Below are positions 1 through 6,706 of a stretch of 6,706 bases of DNA, piece by piece. Under the pieces are notes generated by a model. The model was not told the origin of the DNA, searched no databases, and saw only the letters and a program-made list of their open reading frames with translations. A program made the translations under genes and the position numbers. The stretch covers positions 1 through 6,706 of the forward strand of contig CANIMS010000089.1 in the NCBI GenBank assembly GCA_947468785.1. Reading direction: 5' to 3'. Origin of the DNA: Betaproteobacteria bacterium (lineage in GTDB: Bacteria; Pseudomonadota; Gammaproteobacteria; Burkholderiales; Burkholderiaceae). Each line of letters opens with the position of its first letter. The stretch's first letter is position 1.

Positions 1-54
1 ATTGTTTTCTATGCAAGTGCAAAAGACTTGCCCTTAGCAATCAAAAAAGACTAA
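1..54 (+). CDS. Possible 3' end of an upstream gene (partial, unidentified)
   Basis: The frame beginning at base 1 is open for 17 codons and ends in TAA at 52-54. It reads IVFYASAKDLPLAIKKD, which looks like a plausible soluble C-terminus, but this is too short to identify a family. If real, the gene runs rightward, enters from outside the window and converges on the regulator gene, whose stop lies 12 bases away. A 17-codon open frame can occur by chance, so this is tentative. Confidence 0.3.
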   Translation: MVFYASAKDLPLAIKKD

Positions 55-66
55 ATCAAAACGCTC

Positions 67-1095
67 TTATCGTTTTGGGGCTGCACCACTCGATTCTCGA
101 ATAACCAAATTGACGTTGGCTTTGATTTTCTTGGGTAGATTATCTACCCCATTGATTTGCGAAATTAAATGATTGGCTGCCTGTGCCCACATGCCAATTG
201 CATCAATATGAATTGTTGTAAGACTCGGTAAAAGATGTCTAGATATCTCAAGATCATCAAATCCAACGATAGAAAGTTCTTTTGGGACTTTGATGCCTTG
301 CTTTTGTGCCTCTAGAAGTGCTCCTGTTGCTAGAACATCGTTACCGCAAATGATGGCTGTAATTTTTGGGTTATTGAGGAGTAGTTTTTTTAACCCTAGT
401 CTGGCCTCTTGTAGTTCATACGGGCATTCAACGATGACTTCTGGTTTGATGCGCATCTTTTTCTCTGCAAGTAATTCTAGAACGCCATTCACACGATCTT
501 TTGCTCGATCATTATTTTCTGTGATACCCGTCAGAATGCCAAAGTGTTTATGGCCTTGATCTAATAAATGTCGAACTCCAAGCTTTACTGCTTCACGATT
601 ATCAAAGCCCGATGCGTAGCCCTGAAGCGGGGCGGACAAAGATCCTACGTGGATGTACGGAATGCCGCGGGTTTTTAAGAGCTTTAATGCCTCTCTCTGT
701 TGGCTAGTTCCAAAGAGGGCGATACCCTCAACACCTCTGACTAGTAAGTTGGTGATTTGAGTGGCCTCAATGACGGGGTCATAATTACTGCTCGCAACCA
801 AGAGTTGATGCCCAGAAAGATTGAGTTGCCTTTGAAATTCACCAAGTCCTTGGGCAAAAATCGCGTTATCAAGGGTCGGGACAATAACGCCAATTGTCCC
901 TGAGCGTTTTAGCATTAACGAGCGTGCACCAGCATTAGGGATATAACCAAGCTTCTTGATAATACCGTGTATCTTCTCTTTGAGGGCTGCGCTGACAGTC
1001 TCGGGTCGATTTAAGGCTCTAGATACGGTTGCAGTTGATACTTTTGCTGCAGCTGCAACATGATCTATCGTGATAGTTCCCGCAATTTTCTTCAT
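67..1095 (-). CDS. LacI-family transcriptional regulator
   Basis: A full-length 342-residue LacI/GalR-family regulator. The N-terminal helix-turn-helix spans about residues 9-29, with the family-typical recognition helix STATVSRALN at 20-29. The hinge helix NAGARSL (54-60) keeps the leucine that inserts at the centre of the operator in this family. From about residue 66 (TIGVIVP) a periplasmic-binding-protein-like effector domain follows, with the usual GNDVLATGAL (251-260) and SIVGFDD (275-281) segments. The ATG at 1093-1095 is preceded by AGGA (complement of 1100-1103), four bases upstream. It is divergent from the transporter operon, and matching LacI-type palindromes lie before permease 1 and before the HisD-like gene. 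It most likely represses both units, and possibly itself, until an inducer binds. The effector is unknown; the imported substrate or a catabolite such as DHPS is an inference. Confidence 0.93.
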   Translation of the reverse strand: MKKIAGTITIDHVAAAAKVSTATVSRALNRPETVSAALKEKIHGIIKKLGYIPNAGARSLMLKRSGTIGVIVPTLDNAIFAQGLGEFQRQLNLSGHQLLVASSNYDPVIEATQITNLLVRGVEGIALFGTSQQREALKLLKTRGIPYIHVGSLSAPLQGYASGFDNREAVKLGVRHLLDQGHKHFGILTGITENNDRAKDRVNGVLELLAEKKMRIKPEVIVECPYELQEARLGLKKLLLNNPKITAIICGNDVLATGALLEAQKQGIKVPKELSIVGFDDLEISRHLLPSLTTIHIDAIGMWAQAANHLISQINGVDNLPKKIKANVNLVIRESSGAAPKR

Positions 1096-1161
1096 CTGGT
1101 CCTAAGGGAAAGTCCTAGTCAAATTTAATAGGGTAGCGTAATTTTGCTGAGTTTTTATGGT

Positions 1162-1167
1162 TAGAAT
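1162..1167 (+). promoter_or_regulatory. Candidate -10 box for the transporter operon
   Basis: TAGAAT matches the sigma-70 -10 consensus at five of six positions and abuts the LacI-type operator, so the predicted transcription start (about 1174) would fall inside the operator, a classic repression geometry. No good -35 hexamer sits 16-18 bases upstream; the nearest candidate, TTGCTG at 1144-1149, is only 12 bases away. The assignment is weak. Confidence 0.3.
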
Positions 1168-1194
1168 GAAAGCGCTTACATTTTCTGTCATTCT
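1163..1194. repeat. Inverted repeat flanking operator O1
   Basis: The arms AGAATGAAAG (1163-1172) and CTGTCATTCT (1185-1194) are complementary at nine of ten positions, with a perfect outer 7-base match and a 12-base spacer. The repeat overlaps O1 and ends two bases before the ribosome binding site of permease 1. It could be a leader hairpin if transcription starts upstream of it, a second protein-binding dyad, or chance. Confidence 0.4.
1167..1180. promoter_or_regulatory. LacI-type operator O1, upstream of the transporter operon
   Basis: TGAAAGCGCTTACA is a near-perfect palindrome with the central CG dyad typical of LacI-family operators. It differs at a single base from the perfect palindrome before the HisD-like gene at 4706-4719. 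It lies in the divergent intergenic region, 22 bases before the permease 1 start and 72 bases from the regulator start. The likely ligand is the adjacent LacI-family protein, which could control both the importer and its own gene from here. Confidence 0.8.
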
Positions 1195-1195
1195 A

Positions 1196-1201
1196 TAAGG
1201 A
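1196..1201 (+). promoter_or_regulatory. Ribosome binding site that makes the permease 1 start ambiguous
   Basis: TAAGGA is a good Shine-Dalgarno match, but only one base separates it from the TTG at 1203. The optimal distance would place initiation near 1209, where the in-frame codon is ATT. There is no in-frame ATG or GTG between the upstream stop TGA (1167-1169) and this site. Confidence 0.5.
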
Positions 1202-1202
1202 A

Positions 1203-1970
1203 TTGAAAATTTTTAGCAAGCTTTTATCCTTCTTTTTGTATTGCGCAATATTGCTCCTGGCTTGGTTTGGACTTACCGAGTGGACGGGGGTCATCTCGAG
1301 CGCAAGATTTCCTACGCCTACTGAAACCTGGAATTCTTTCAGAATTATTGCAATGCAGGGGTATGGCAACGGTAAGTTGTATCAGCATGTACTGCAAAGC
1401 ATGATGTTAGTTACAACAGGCTTCTTAGTTTCTTCGTCCTTAGGTATCTTGTTGGGTATTTTGATGGGCGCAAACAAGAGGGTTGAAGCTTTTGTAAATC
1501 CCATCTTTTTAACTTTACGGCCCATTCCGCCTTTAGCCTGGATTCCATTAGCAATTGTTTGGTTAGGTTTAGGCAACTCTGCAAAGGTAATGGTGATCTA
1601 TGTTGCCGCTTTTGTTCCAGCTGTCATTAATAGCTTCACTGGCGTAAGGTCCATTGAAGTTCCGCAACGTGAAGCTGCCGCAATGTTGGGAATTAGTCGC
1701 TTTGCTTATTATCGTGAAGTGCTCATACCTGGAGCTTTGCCATTAATCTTTACTGGCTTGAGACTCTCGCTTCAAGCTTCTTGGACGACACTGGTTGCCG
1801 CTGAGTTAGTGGGGGCTGTCCTAGGCTTAGGATCTATCCTCAATCAAGCTGCACAGGATATTAATCCAGCAATGATTTTAGTGGGCATGATTAGTGTTGC
1901 TATTTCAGGTTGGCTGATGACGCAAATATTGGCTAAAGCTGAGCAGTACGCAATGCCTTGGAGAGCATGA
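1203..1970 (+). CDS. ABC transporter permease 1, SsuC/TauC (NitT/TauT) type
   Basis: An inner-membrane permease of 255 residues, the usual length for taurine/alkanesulfonate/nitrate-type importers. Hydrophobic segments appear at about residues 8-26, 64-90, 102-121, 126-144, 186-206 and 222-243, consistent with six membrane spans. The cytoplasmic EAA loop that docks on the ATPase is clear: EAAAMLGISRFAYYREVLIP starts at residue 157. It is the first gene of the importer operon and overlaps permease 2 by one base or more, indicating translational coupling. The start is uncertain: TTG at 1203 sits almost against the Shine-Dalgarno TAAGGA, and ATT at 1209 has better spacing. The choice changes only two residues before the first membrane span. 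Its substrate cannot be read from the sequence; the family mostly imports sulfonates, nitrate and thiamin or riboflavin precursors. The HpsN-like neighbour favours a sulfonate. Confidence 0.92.
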   Translation: MKIFSKLLSFFLYCAILLLAWFGLTEWTGVISSARFPTPTETWNSFRIIAMQGYGNGKLYQHVLQSMMLVTTGFLVSSSLGILLGILMGANKRVEAFVNPIFLTLRPIPPLAWIPLAIVWLGLGNSAKVMVIYVAAFVPAVINSFTGVRSIEVPQREAAAMLGISRFAYYREVLIPGALPLIFTGLRLSLQASWTTLVAAELVGAVLGLGSILNQAAQDINPAMILVGMISVAISGWLMTQILAKAEQYAMPWRA

Positions 1971-2755
1971 TGGCTCGTCAAGAACGTTTAAACCAAGGCG
2001 AGTTTTTATTGTGGACTGGATTAGGCATAGCCAGTTTTGTTGGCTTCTGGTATCTGTCAGTTCTTTTGGGTGTAGTGCCTAGGCAATTTTTGCCTGCTCC
2101 CCATGAGGTTCTCCTGAGATTTATTCGTTTAATCAATGAACCTTTTTCTGGGTATACCTTGTTAGCGCATATTGCTTCAAGTTTTCAGCGCTTTCTGTCT
2201 GGATTTGTTTTGGCAGTAGTCATTGGCATTCCCTTAGGTTTGCTAATGGCACTCTCTAGGTTTGCCAATCAGATCATTACTCCATTTTTTGAAAGCATTC
2301 GATTTGTTGCGCCAATTGCTTGGGTGCCATTTGCAGCCTTATGGTTTGGCACTGGAATCGGTGGCCCGGTATTGGTGATTTTTATGGGGGCATTTCCTCC
2401 AGTCTTAATAAATACGTATCGTGGCGCGATCCACGTCGATAAAAAATATCTTGAAGCTGCCAAGATGCTGGGCGCTGGCAAATTACGCTTAATGACTGAG
2501 GTCCTATTTCCGGCCGCAATTCCATCCATCATTGCAGGACTCAGAATCTCTGCTGGACTGGGTTGGCAATCATTGGTGGGTGCAGAGTTAATTGTGGCCT
2601 CTAGTGGCGTGGGCTACATGATGGTTAAGGGACAAGCGAGTATTCAGACCGACATTGTGATGAGCGGCATGATTGCGATTGGTCTTATTGGATTATTGAT
2701 TGATGTACTTTTAAGGCAGGCTGAGAAGTTTGCCGTTCACTATAAAGAAATTTGA
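1970..2755 (+). CDS. ABC transporter permease 2, SsuC/TauC (NitT/TauT) type
   Basis: A second, non-identical permease of the same family (261 residues), presumably forming a heterodimeric membrane channel with the first. Hydrophobic stretches occur at about residues 13-35, 74-96, 108-127, 132-150, 187-210 and 229-248. The EAA loop begins at residue 162 (EAAKMLGAGKLRLMTEVLFP). The ATG at 1970 is preferred because GGAG (1960-1963) then lies six bases upstream. The adjacent ATG at 1967 would give an ATGA-style overlap with a spacing of three bases, and a TTG at 1958 is also in frame but lacks a proper site. The stop of permease 1 overlaps this start, so the two are probably made in equal amounts. 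Many SsuABC or TauABC systems use a single permease gene, so the tandem pair is a noteworthy variant. Confidence 0.92.
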   Translation: MARQERLNQGEFLLWTGLGIASFVGFWYLSVLLGVVPRQFLPAPHEVLLRFIRLINEPFSGYTLLAHIASSFQRFLSGFVLAVVIGIPLGLLMALSRFANQIITPFFESIRFVAPIAWVPFAALWFGTGIGGPVLVIFMGAFPPVLINTYRGAIHVDKKYLEAAKMLGAGKLRLMTEVLFPAAIPSIIAGLRISAGLGWQSLVGAELIVASSGVGYMMVKGQASIQTDIVMSGMIAIGLIGLLIDVLLRQAEKFAVHYKEI

Positions 2756-2758
2756 TTT

Positions 2759-3556
2759 ATGGCAGATATTGTTTTCGATTCAGTGCAACGTAGCTTTAAG
2801 CAAGGCGGCAAAGAATTTTTAGCTGTAGGCGGCATTGACTTAACTGTTAAAGATAAGGAGTTTGTCGCTATCGTCGGTCCATCCGGTTGCGGTAAGACAA
2901 CTTGTATGCGCATGGTTGCTGGACTGGAGATGCCTACTAAAGGGCGTGTATTGGTCGGCGGTAAAGAGGTTCAGGGGCCTGGGCCAGATCGTGCGGTGGT
3001 ATTTCAGCAATTTGCCTTATTTCCATGGAAGACCGTTCAAGAAAATATTGAGTTTGGTCTGAAATCAATGAGCATGAGTACCGCTGAAAAGAGAGAAAAG
3101 ACAGCTCGCTTAGTTTCGTTAATGGGATTAGAGGGCTATGAGAAGGCTTATCCTCATCAGCTATCAGGCGGCATGCAGCAACGTGTTGCGATTGCACGAG
3201 CCTATGTTCTAGAGCCAGAAGTGCTTCTGATGGATGAGCCATTCGGTGCTTTGGATGCGCAAACACGAGTGGTCATGCAGGAAGAGCTTGTTAGGCTTGC
3301 TCGCAAGAACCCTAAAACGGTTTTATTTATTACCCACGCAGTTGAAGAGGCAGTCTACCTCGCAGATCGAGTCGTGGTGATGTCAAGAAGGCCTGGCTTG
3401 ATTAGAGAAGTGATTGAGATTAGGCCAACTCGTGAAAAAGAAGGTTGGGATACACATTCTCGTATTGAGGATGTGATGGATTTGAGTTCATTTGTACAGT
3501 TACGTAGTCAGATTTGGAAGTTGTTACGTGAGCAAAACCTAGGCGTTGATCATTGA
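2759..3556 (+). CDS. ABC transporter ATP-binding protein, SsuB/TauB/NrtD type
   Basis: The cytoplasmic ATPase that powers the importer, 265 residues with every nucleotide-binding motif intact: Walker A GPSGCGKTT (40-48), Q-loop in VFQQFALFPW (81-90), signature LSGGMQQR (135-142), Walker B VLLMDEP (155-161) with the catalytic glutamate at 160, D-loop GALDAQT (163-169) and switch histidine H193 in ITHAVEEA. The FPWKTV segment after the Q-loop is typical of the nitrate/sulfonate/taurine branch. The gene starts three bases after the permease 2 stop with only a weak purine-rich site (AAAGAAA), suggesting translation coupled to that gene. A C-terminal extension of about 50 residues beyond the core fold (from about 215) matches this branch. 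The substrate is not determined by this subunit. Confidence 0.95.
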   Translation: MADIVFDSVQRSFKQGGKEFLAVGGIDLTVKDKEFVAIVGPSGCGKTTCMRMVAGLEMPTKGRVLVGGKEVQGPGPDRAVVFQQFALFPWKTVQENIEFGLKSMSMSTAEKREKTARLVSLMGLEGYEKAYPHQLSGGMQQRVAIARAYVLEPEVLLMDEPFGALDAQTRVVMQEELVRLARKNPKTVLFITHAVEEAVYLADRVVVMSRRPGLIREVIEIRPTREKEGWDTHSRIEDVMDLSSFVQLRSQIWKLLREQNLGVDH

Positions 3557-3575
3557 TTCACTTTTGTAATATATG

Positions 3576-3581
3576 AGGGAG
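3576..3581 (+). promoter_or_regulatory. Ribosome binding site fixing the binding-protein start
   Basis: AGGGAG lies six bases before the ATG at 3588. An earlier in-frame ATG at 3573 overlaps this site and would add a charged MREIE stretch before the signal peptide, so 3588 is the better start. It is the strongest Shine-Dalgarno match in the operon, fitting a binding protein needed in excess. Confidence 0.75.
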
Positions 3582-3587
3582 ATAGAA

Positions 3588-4652
3588 ATGAAATTTAAGA
3601 AAACATTTGCCAGTATTTTGGGCGCAACAGTTCTTGCAGCAGCAAGCATCGGAAATGTGCAAGCGCAAGCTAAGCCTGCACTGACAGAAATTAAGGTGAG
3701 CTATCAGCCTGCGCTGTATTGGGCTCTACCATTTTTTGTAGCAACAGAGAAAGGCTGGTGGGGAGAATTGGGTTTAAAACCTGAGTTCAGTACATTCCCC
3801 GCTGGTGTTCCACAAATAGCAGCTTCTGCATCCAAATCTTGGGATGTGGGTGGTACTGGATCGGTTCCAGCGGTATTGGGTTATGTCCGATTTGGCATTA
3901 AGACTATCGGGCTTAGTAATGATGAATCTGCTGGCAATGCTTTGTTAGCTACTGGTAAGGCTGCGGAGGCGTTTGCAGCTAATCCGCAATCATTGAAAGG
4001 ACAAACAATTGTTCTCACTGGTAATTCTACGGGTGATTACGCTGTGCAATCCTGCTTGAAGAAGTATGGTTTGAGCAAAGCAGATGTCACCATTAAAAAT
4101 ATGGGTCAAGGTGAAATTATTTCTGCAATGTCCTCCGGTAATGCTGACTTTGGTGGATTGTGGGCGCCAAATATTTATACCTTAGAGGAGAAGGCTGGAG
4201 CTAAGGTGATTTGTACCGGCAAGGATGGAGGAGCCTTTGTTCCTGGAGCTCTGATTGTGCGTGGTGACTACGCGAAAGAAAACCCACAGAACGTCGCTAA
4301 GTTCTTGGCAATCTATTTGCGTACATGGAAGTGGATGAATGCCAATAAGCCACAAGCTATCGCTATGATGAAAAAGTTCTATGAGCAGGGCGGTGTGACG
4401 ATTTCTGAAGCTTCTATGAAAAAAGAGTTTGATACACGTCCAACTTATGACTTAGCGGCTGAGTTAAGAATCATGGATAACTCAAAGGGTCCATCACAGG
4501 TAGATGGTTGGTTTAATGCGATTGCTGCATTTATGCAATCTACTGGTGCGATTCAAACAGTTCCACCTGCAAATGAATACATTACAGATGAGTTCATGAA
4601 GATGGTGAATGCTGATAAGACATTACGTGATTTTGCAAACAACCCTAAGTAA
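3588..4652 (+). CDS. Periplasmic substrate-binding protein, SsuA/TauA (NMT1-like) family
   Basis: The secreted binding component of the ABC importer, 354 residues as translated. The N-terminus is a Sec signal peptide: basic MKFKK, hydrophobic core 7-21, and a probable cleavage site after VQA at residue 26. There is no lipobox cysteine, so the mature protein should be soluble in the periplasm. The start of the mature domain resembles the NMT1/SsuA fold: a strand, then PALYWALPFFVATEKGWW (41-58), the family's 'AP..VA.EKG' region. GNSTGDYAVQ (145-154) corresponds to the loop that usually contacts ligand. The protein has only two cysteines, C156 and C209, both in the mature part, so a disulfide is possible. 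It is 31 bases downstream of the ATPase and followed by a terminator, closing the transport unit. The ligand is not readable; a sulfonate such as DHPS is inferred from the neighbouring enzyme. Confidence 0.9.
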   Translation: MKFKKTFASILGATVLAAASIGNVQAQAKPALTEIKVSYQPALYWALPFFVATEKGWWGELGLKPEFSTFPAGVPQIAASASKSWDVGGTGSVPAVLGYVRFGIKTIGLSNDESAGNALLATGKAAEAFAANPQSLKGQTIVLTGNSTGDYAVQSCLKKYGLSKADVTIKNMGQGEIISAMSSGNADFGGLWAPNIYTLEEKAGAKVICTGKDGGAFVPGALIVRGDYAKENPQNVAKFLAIYLRTWKWMNANKPQAIAMMKKFYEQGGVTISEASMKKEFDTRPTYDLAAELRIMDNSKGPSQVDGWFNAIAAFMQSTGAIQTVPPANEYITDEFMKMVNADKTLRDFANNPK

Positions 4653-4665
4653 TTAATTAATCAAT

Positions 4666-4697
4666 CCAAAAAAATGGGGGCAGCCTCATTTTTTTGG
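4666..4697 (+). terminator. Intrinsic terminator after the binding-protein gene
   Basis: A perfect 11-base inverted repeat (4666-4676 against 4687-4697) encloses a GC-rich core. The stem continues through G4677-T4686 (wobble), G4678-C4685 and G4679-C4684 to the tetraloop GCAG. The descending arm carries seven T residues (4689-4695) and the ascending arm seven A residues, so the hairpin resembles a rho-independent terminator in either direction. It lies 13 bases past the binding-protein stop and separates the transport unit from the enzyme unit. Confidence 0.82.
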
Positions 4698-4703
4698 AAA
4701 TAA

Positions 4704-6050
<1,347 letters not shown>

Positions 6051-6055
6051 GTCTT

Positions 6056-6706
6056 ATGATTAATCAATTATTTGGTTTAAAGGGAAAGACTGCCCTAATC
6101 ACTGGCGGTAGCAGTGGATTAGGGGAGGGTATCGCTTTGGCTCTTGGCTTGGCTGGTGCAGAAATTGCAATCGCTGCCCGTAGGGAGCCGCAATTAGCTG
6201 AGGCTGTTGGCCGACTATCCAAGCAAGGTATCAAGACATCATCCTTTGTAGCTGACTTAAGTGTTCTCGAGCAATCAAATGAGCTATCTACCCAAGTATT
6301 AAGTAAATTAGGAAAAGTAGATATCTTGGTGAATGCAGCAGGAATTAATTTACGAGAGCCCTTTGAGGCAATAAGCCCTCAGAGCTGGCAAGAGCAATTG
6401 AATGTGCAATTGGCGGCCCCATTTTTTATGACACAAGCTTTGGCTCCGCAAATGAAAGAGCGCAACTGGGGTAGGATAATCAATATTGCCTCACTGCAAA
6501 GTTATCGCGCCTTTGCTAATAGTGCGCCCTATGGTGCCGCTAAAGGAGGAATATTGCAGCTAACACGTGCAATTGCTCAGGAATGGTCTAAGTTTGGCAT
6601 TACCTGTAATGCAATGGGGCCTGGATATTTTCCAACGGCACTGACTGCTCCAGTATTTAATAATCCTGCACTAGTAAAAATGCATGCTGAAAGAACGGCA
6701 ATTGGG
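6056..6706 (+). CDS. Short-chain dehydrogenase/reductase (SDR), 3' end cut by window
   Basis: The first 217 residues of a classical SDR oxidoreductase, with roughly 40 residues expected beyond the window edge. It shows the nucleotide-binding TGGSSGLG (16-23), NAAG (93-96), the catalytic tetrad N116, S146 (INIAS), Y159 and K163 (YGAAK), and the PG motif at 189-190. The second strand ends in AIAARR (38-43) with no acidic residue, which hints at NADP(H) rather than strict NAD(H) use. The opening ([17 protein letters not shown]) resembles gluconate 5-dehydrogenase and 3-oxoacyl-ACP-reductase-like members. The ATG at 6056 has GAGG ten bases upstream; an in-frame ATG at 6047 would overlap the previous stop as ATGA but sits one base from that site. 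Either way it is coupled to the HisD-like gene. It may be a DHPS 2-dehydrogenase analogous to HpsO or HpsP, but the sequence alone does not settle its substrate. Confidence 0.88.
   Translation, partial: MINQLFGLKGKTALITGGSSGLGEGIALALGLAGAEIAIAARREPQLAEAVGRLSKQGIKTSSFVADLSVLEQSNELSTQVLSKLGKVDILVNAAGINLREPFEAISPQSWQEQLNVQLAAPFFMTQALAPQMKERNWGRIINIASLQSYRAFANSAPYGAAKGGILQLTRAIAQEWSKFGITCNAMGPGYFPTALTAPVFNNPALVKMHAERTAIG

Noticed and set aside
13..31. Hairpin GCAAGT/ACTTGC as a terminator for the regulator gene
   Set aside because: The stem is only six base pairs, has no T-run after it on either strand, and may lie inside the coding end of the upstream gene.
1117..1122. TTGACT on the minus strand as a -35 box for the regulator
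   Set aside because: The matching -10 box would fall at the ribosome binding site and start codon of the regulator, so the geometry does not work.
2183..2196. Third operator-like site TTTCAGCGCTTTCT
   Set aside because: It matches the operator at only 10 of 14 positions and lies in the middle of the permease 2 coding sequence; the shared AGCGCT core can occur by chance.
2937..3266. Antisense open frame of 109 codons inside the ATPase gene
   Set aside because: It is fully covered by a gene with every ABC ATPase motif intact, has no recognisable domain and reads like the complement of that gene.
3573..3590. Earlier ATG at 3573 as the start of the binding protein
   Set aside because: It overlaps the Shine-Dalgarno sequence for the ATG at 3588 and would place acidic residues before the signal peptide.

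Overview
The window carries one coherent catabolic locus from what looks like a proteobacterium. The base composition is moderately AT-rich by eye, and the gene style suggests a low-GC freshwater betaproteobacterium such as Polynucleobacter. That assignment is an inference from overall impression, since no rRNA or marker gene is present.

Layout: bases 1-54 may hold the last 17 codons of a rightward gene cut by the window edge. A LacI-family regulator (67-1095, minus) follows, convergent with that fragment. A 107-bp divergent intergenic region (1096-1202) contains a LacI-type operator. Rightward from there runs an ABC importer of the taurine/alkanesulfonate/nitrate class: permease 1 (1203-1970), permease 2 (1970-2755), ATPase (2759-3556) and a secreted substrate-binding protein (3588-4652), all tightly packed. 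An intrinsic terminator (4666-4697) and a second, near-identical operator (4706-4719) come next. After them are a histidinol-dehydrogenase-family enzyme that best fits sulfopropanediol 3-dehydrogenase HpsN (4737-6050) and a short-chain dehydrogenase (from 6056, cut by the right edge).

Working model: the importer brings in a small organosulfonate, most plausibly 2,3-dihydroxypropane-1-sulfonate (DHPS). The HpsN-like enzyme oxidises its terminal alcohol to the acid (sulfolactate), and the SDR handles a secondary alcohol or the other stereoisomer. The LacI-type repressor controls both the transport and the enzyme units through twin operators sharing a TG(T/A)AAGCGCTTACA core. The twin operators, terminator, start sites and active-site residues are read directly from the sequence. 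The DHPS substrate is inferred from family and context; sulfolactate-degrading genes (suyAB, slcC/comC) that would strengthen it are not in the window.
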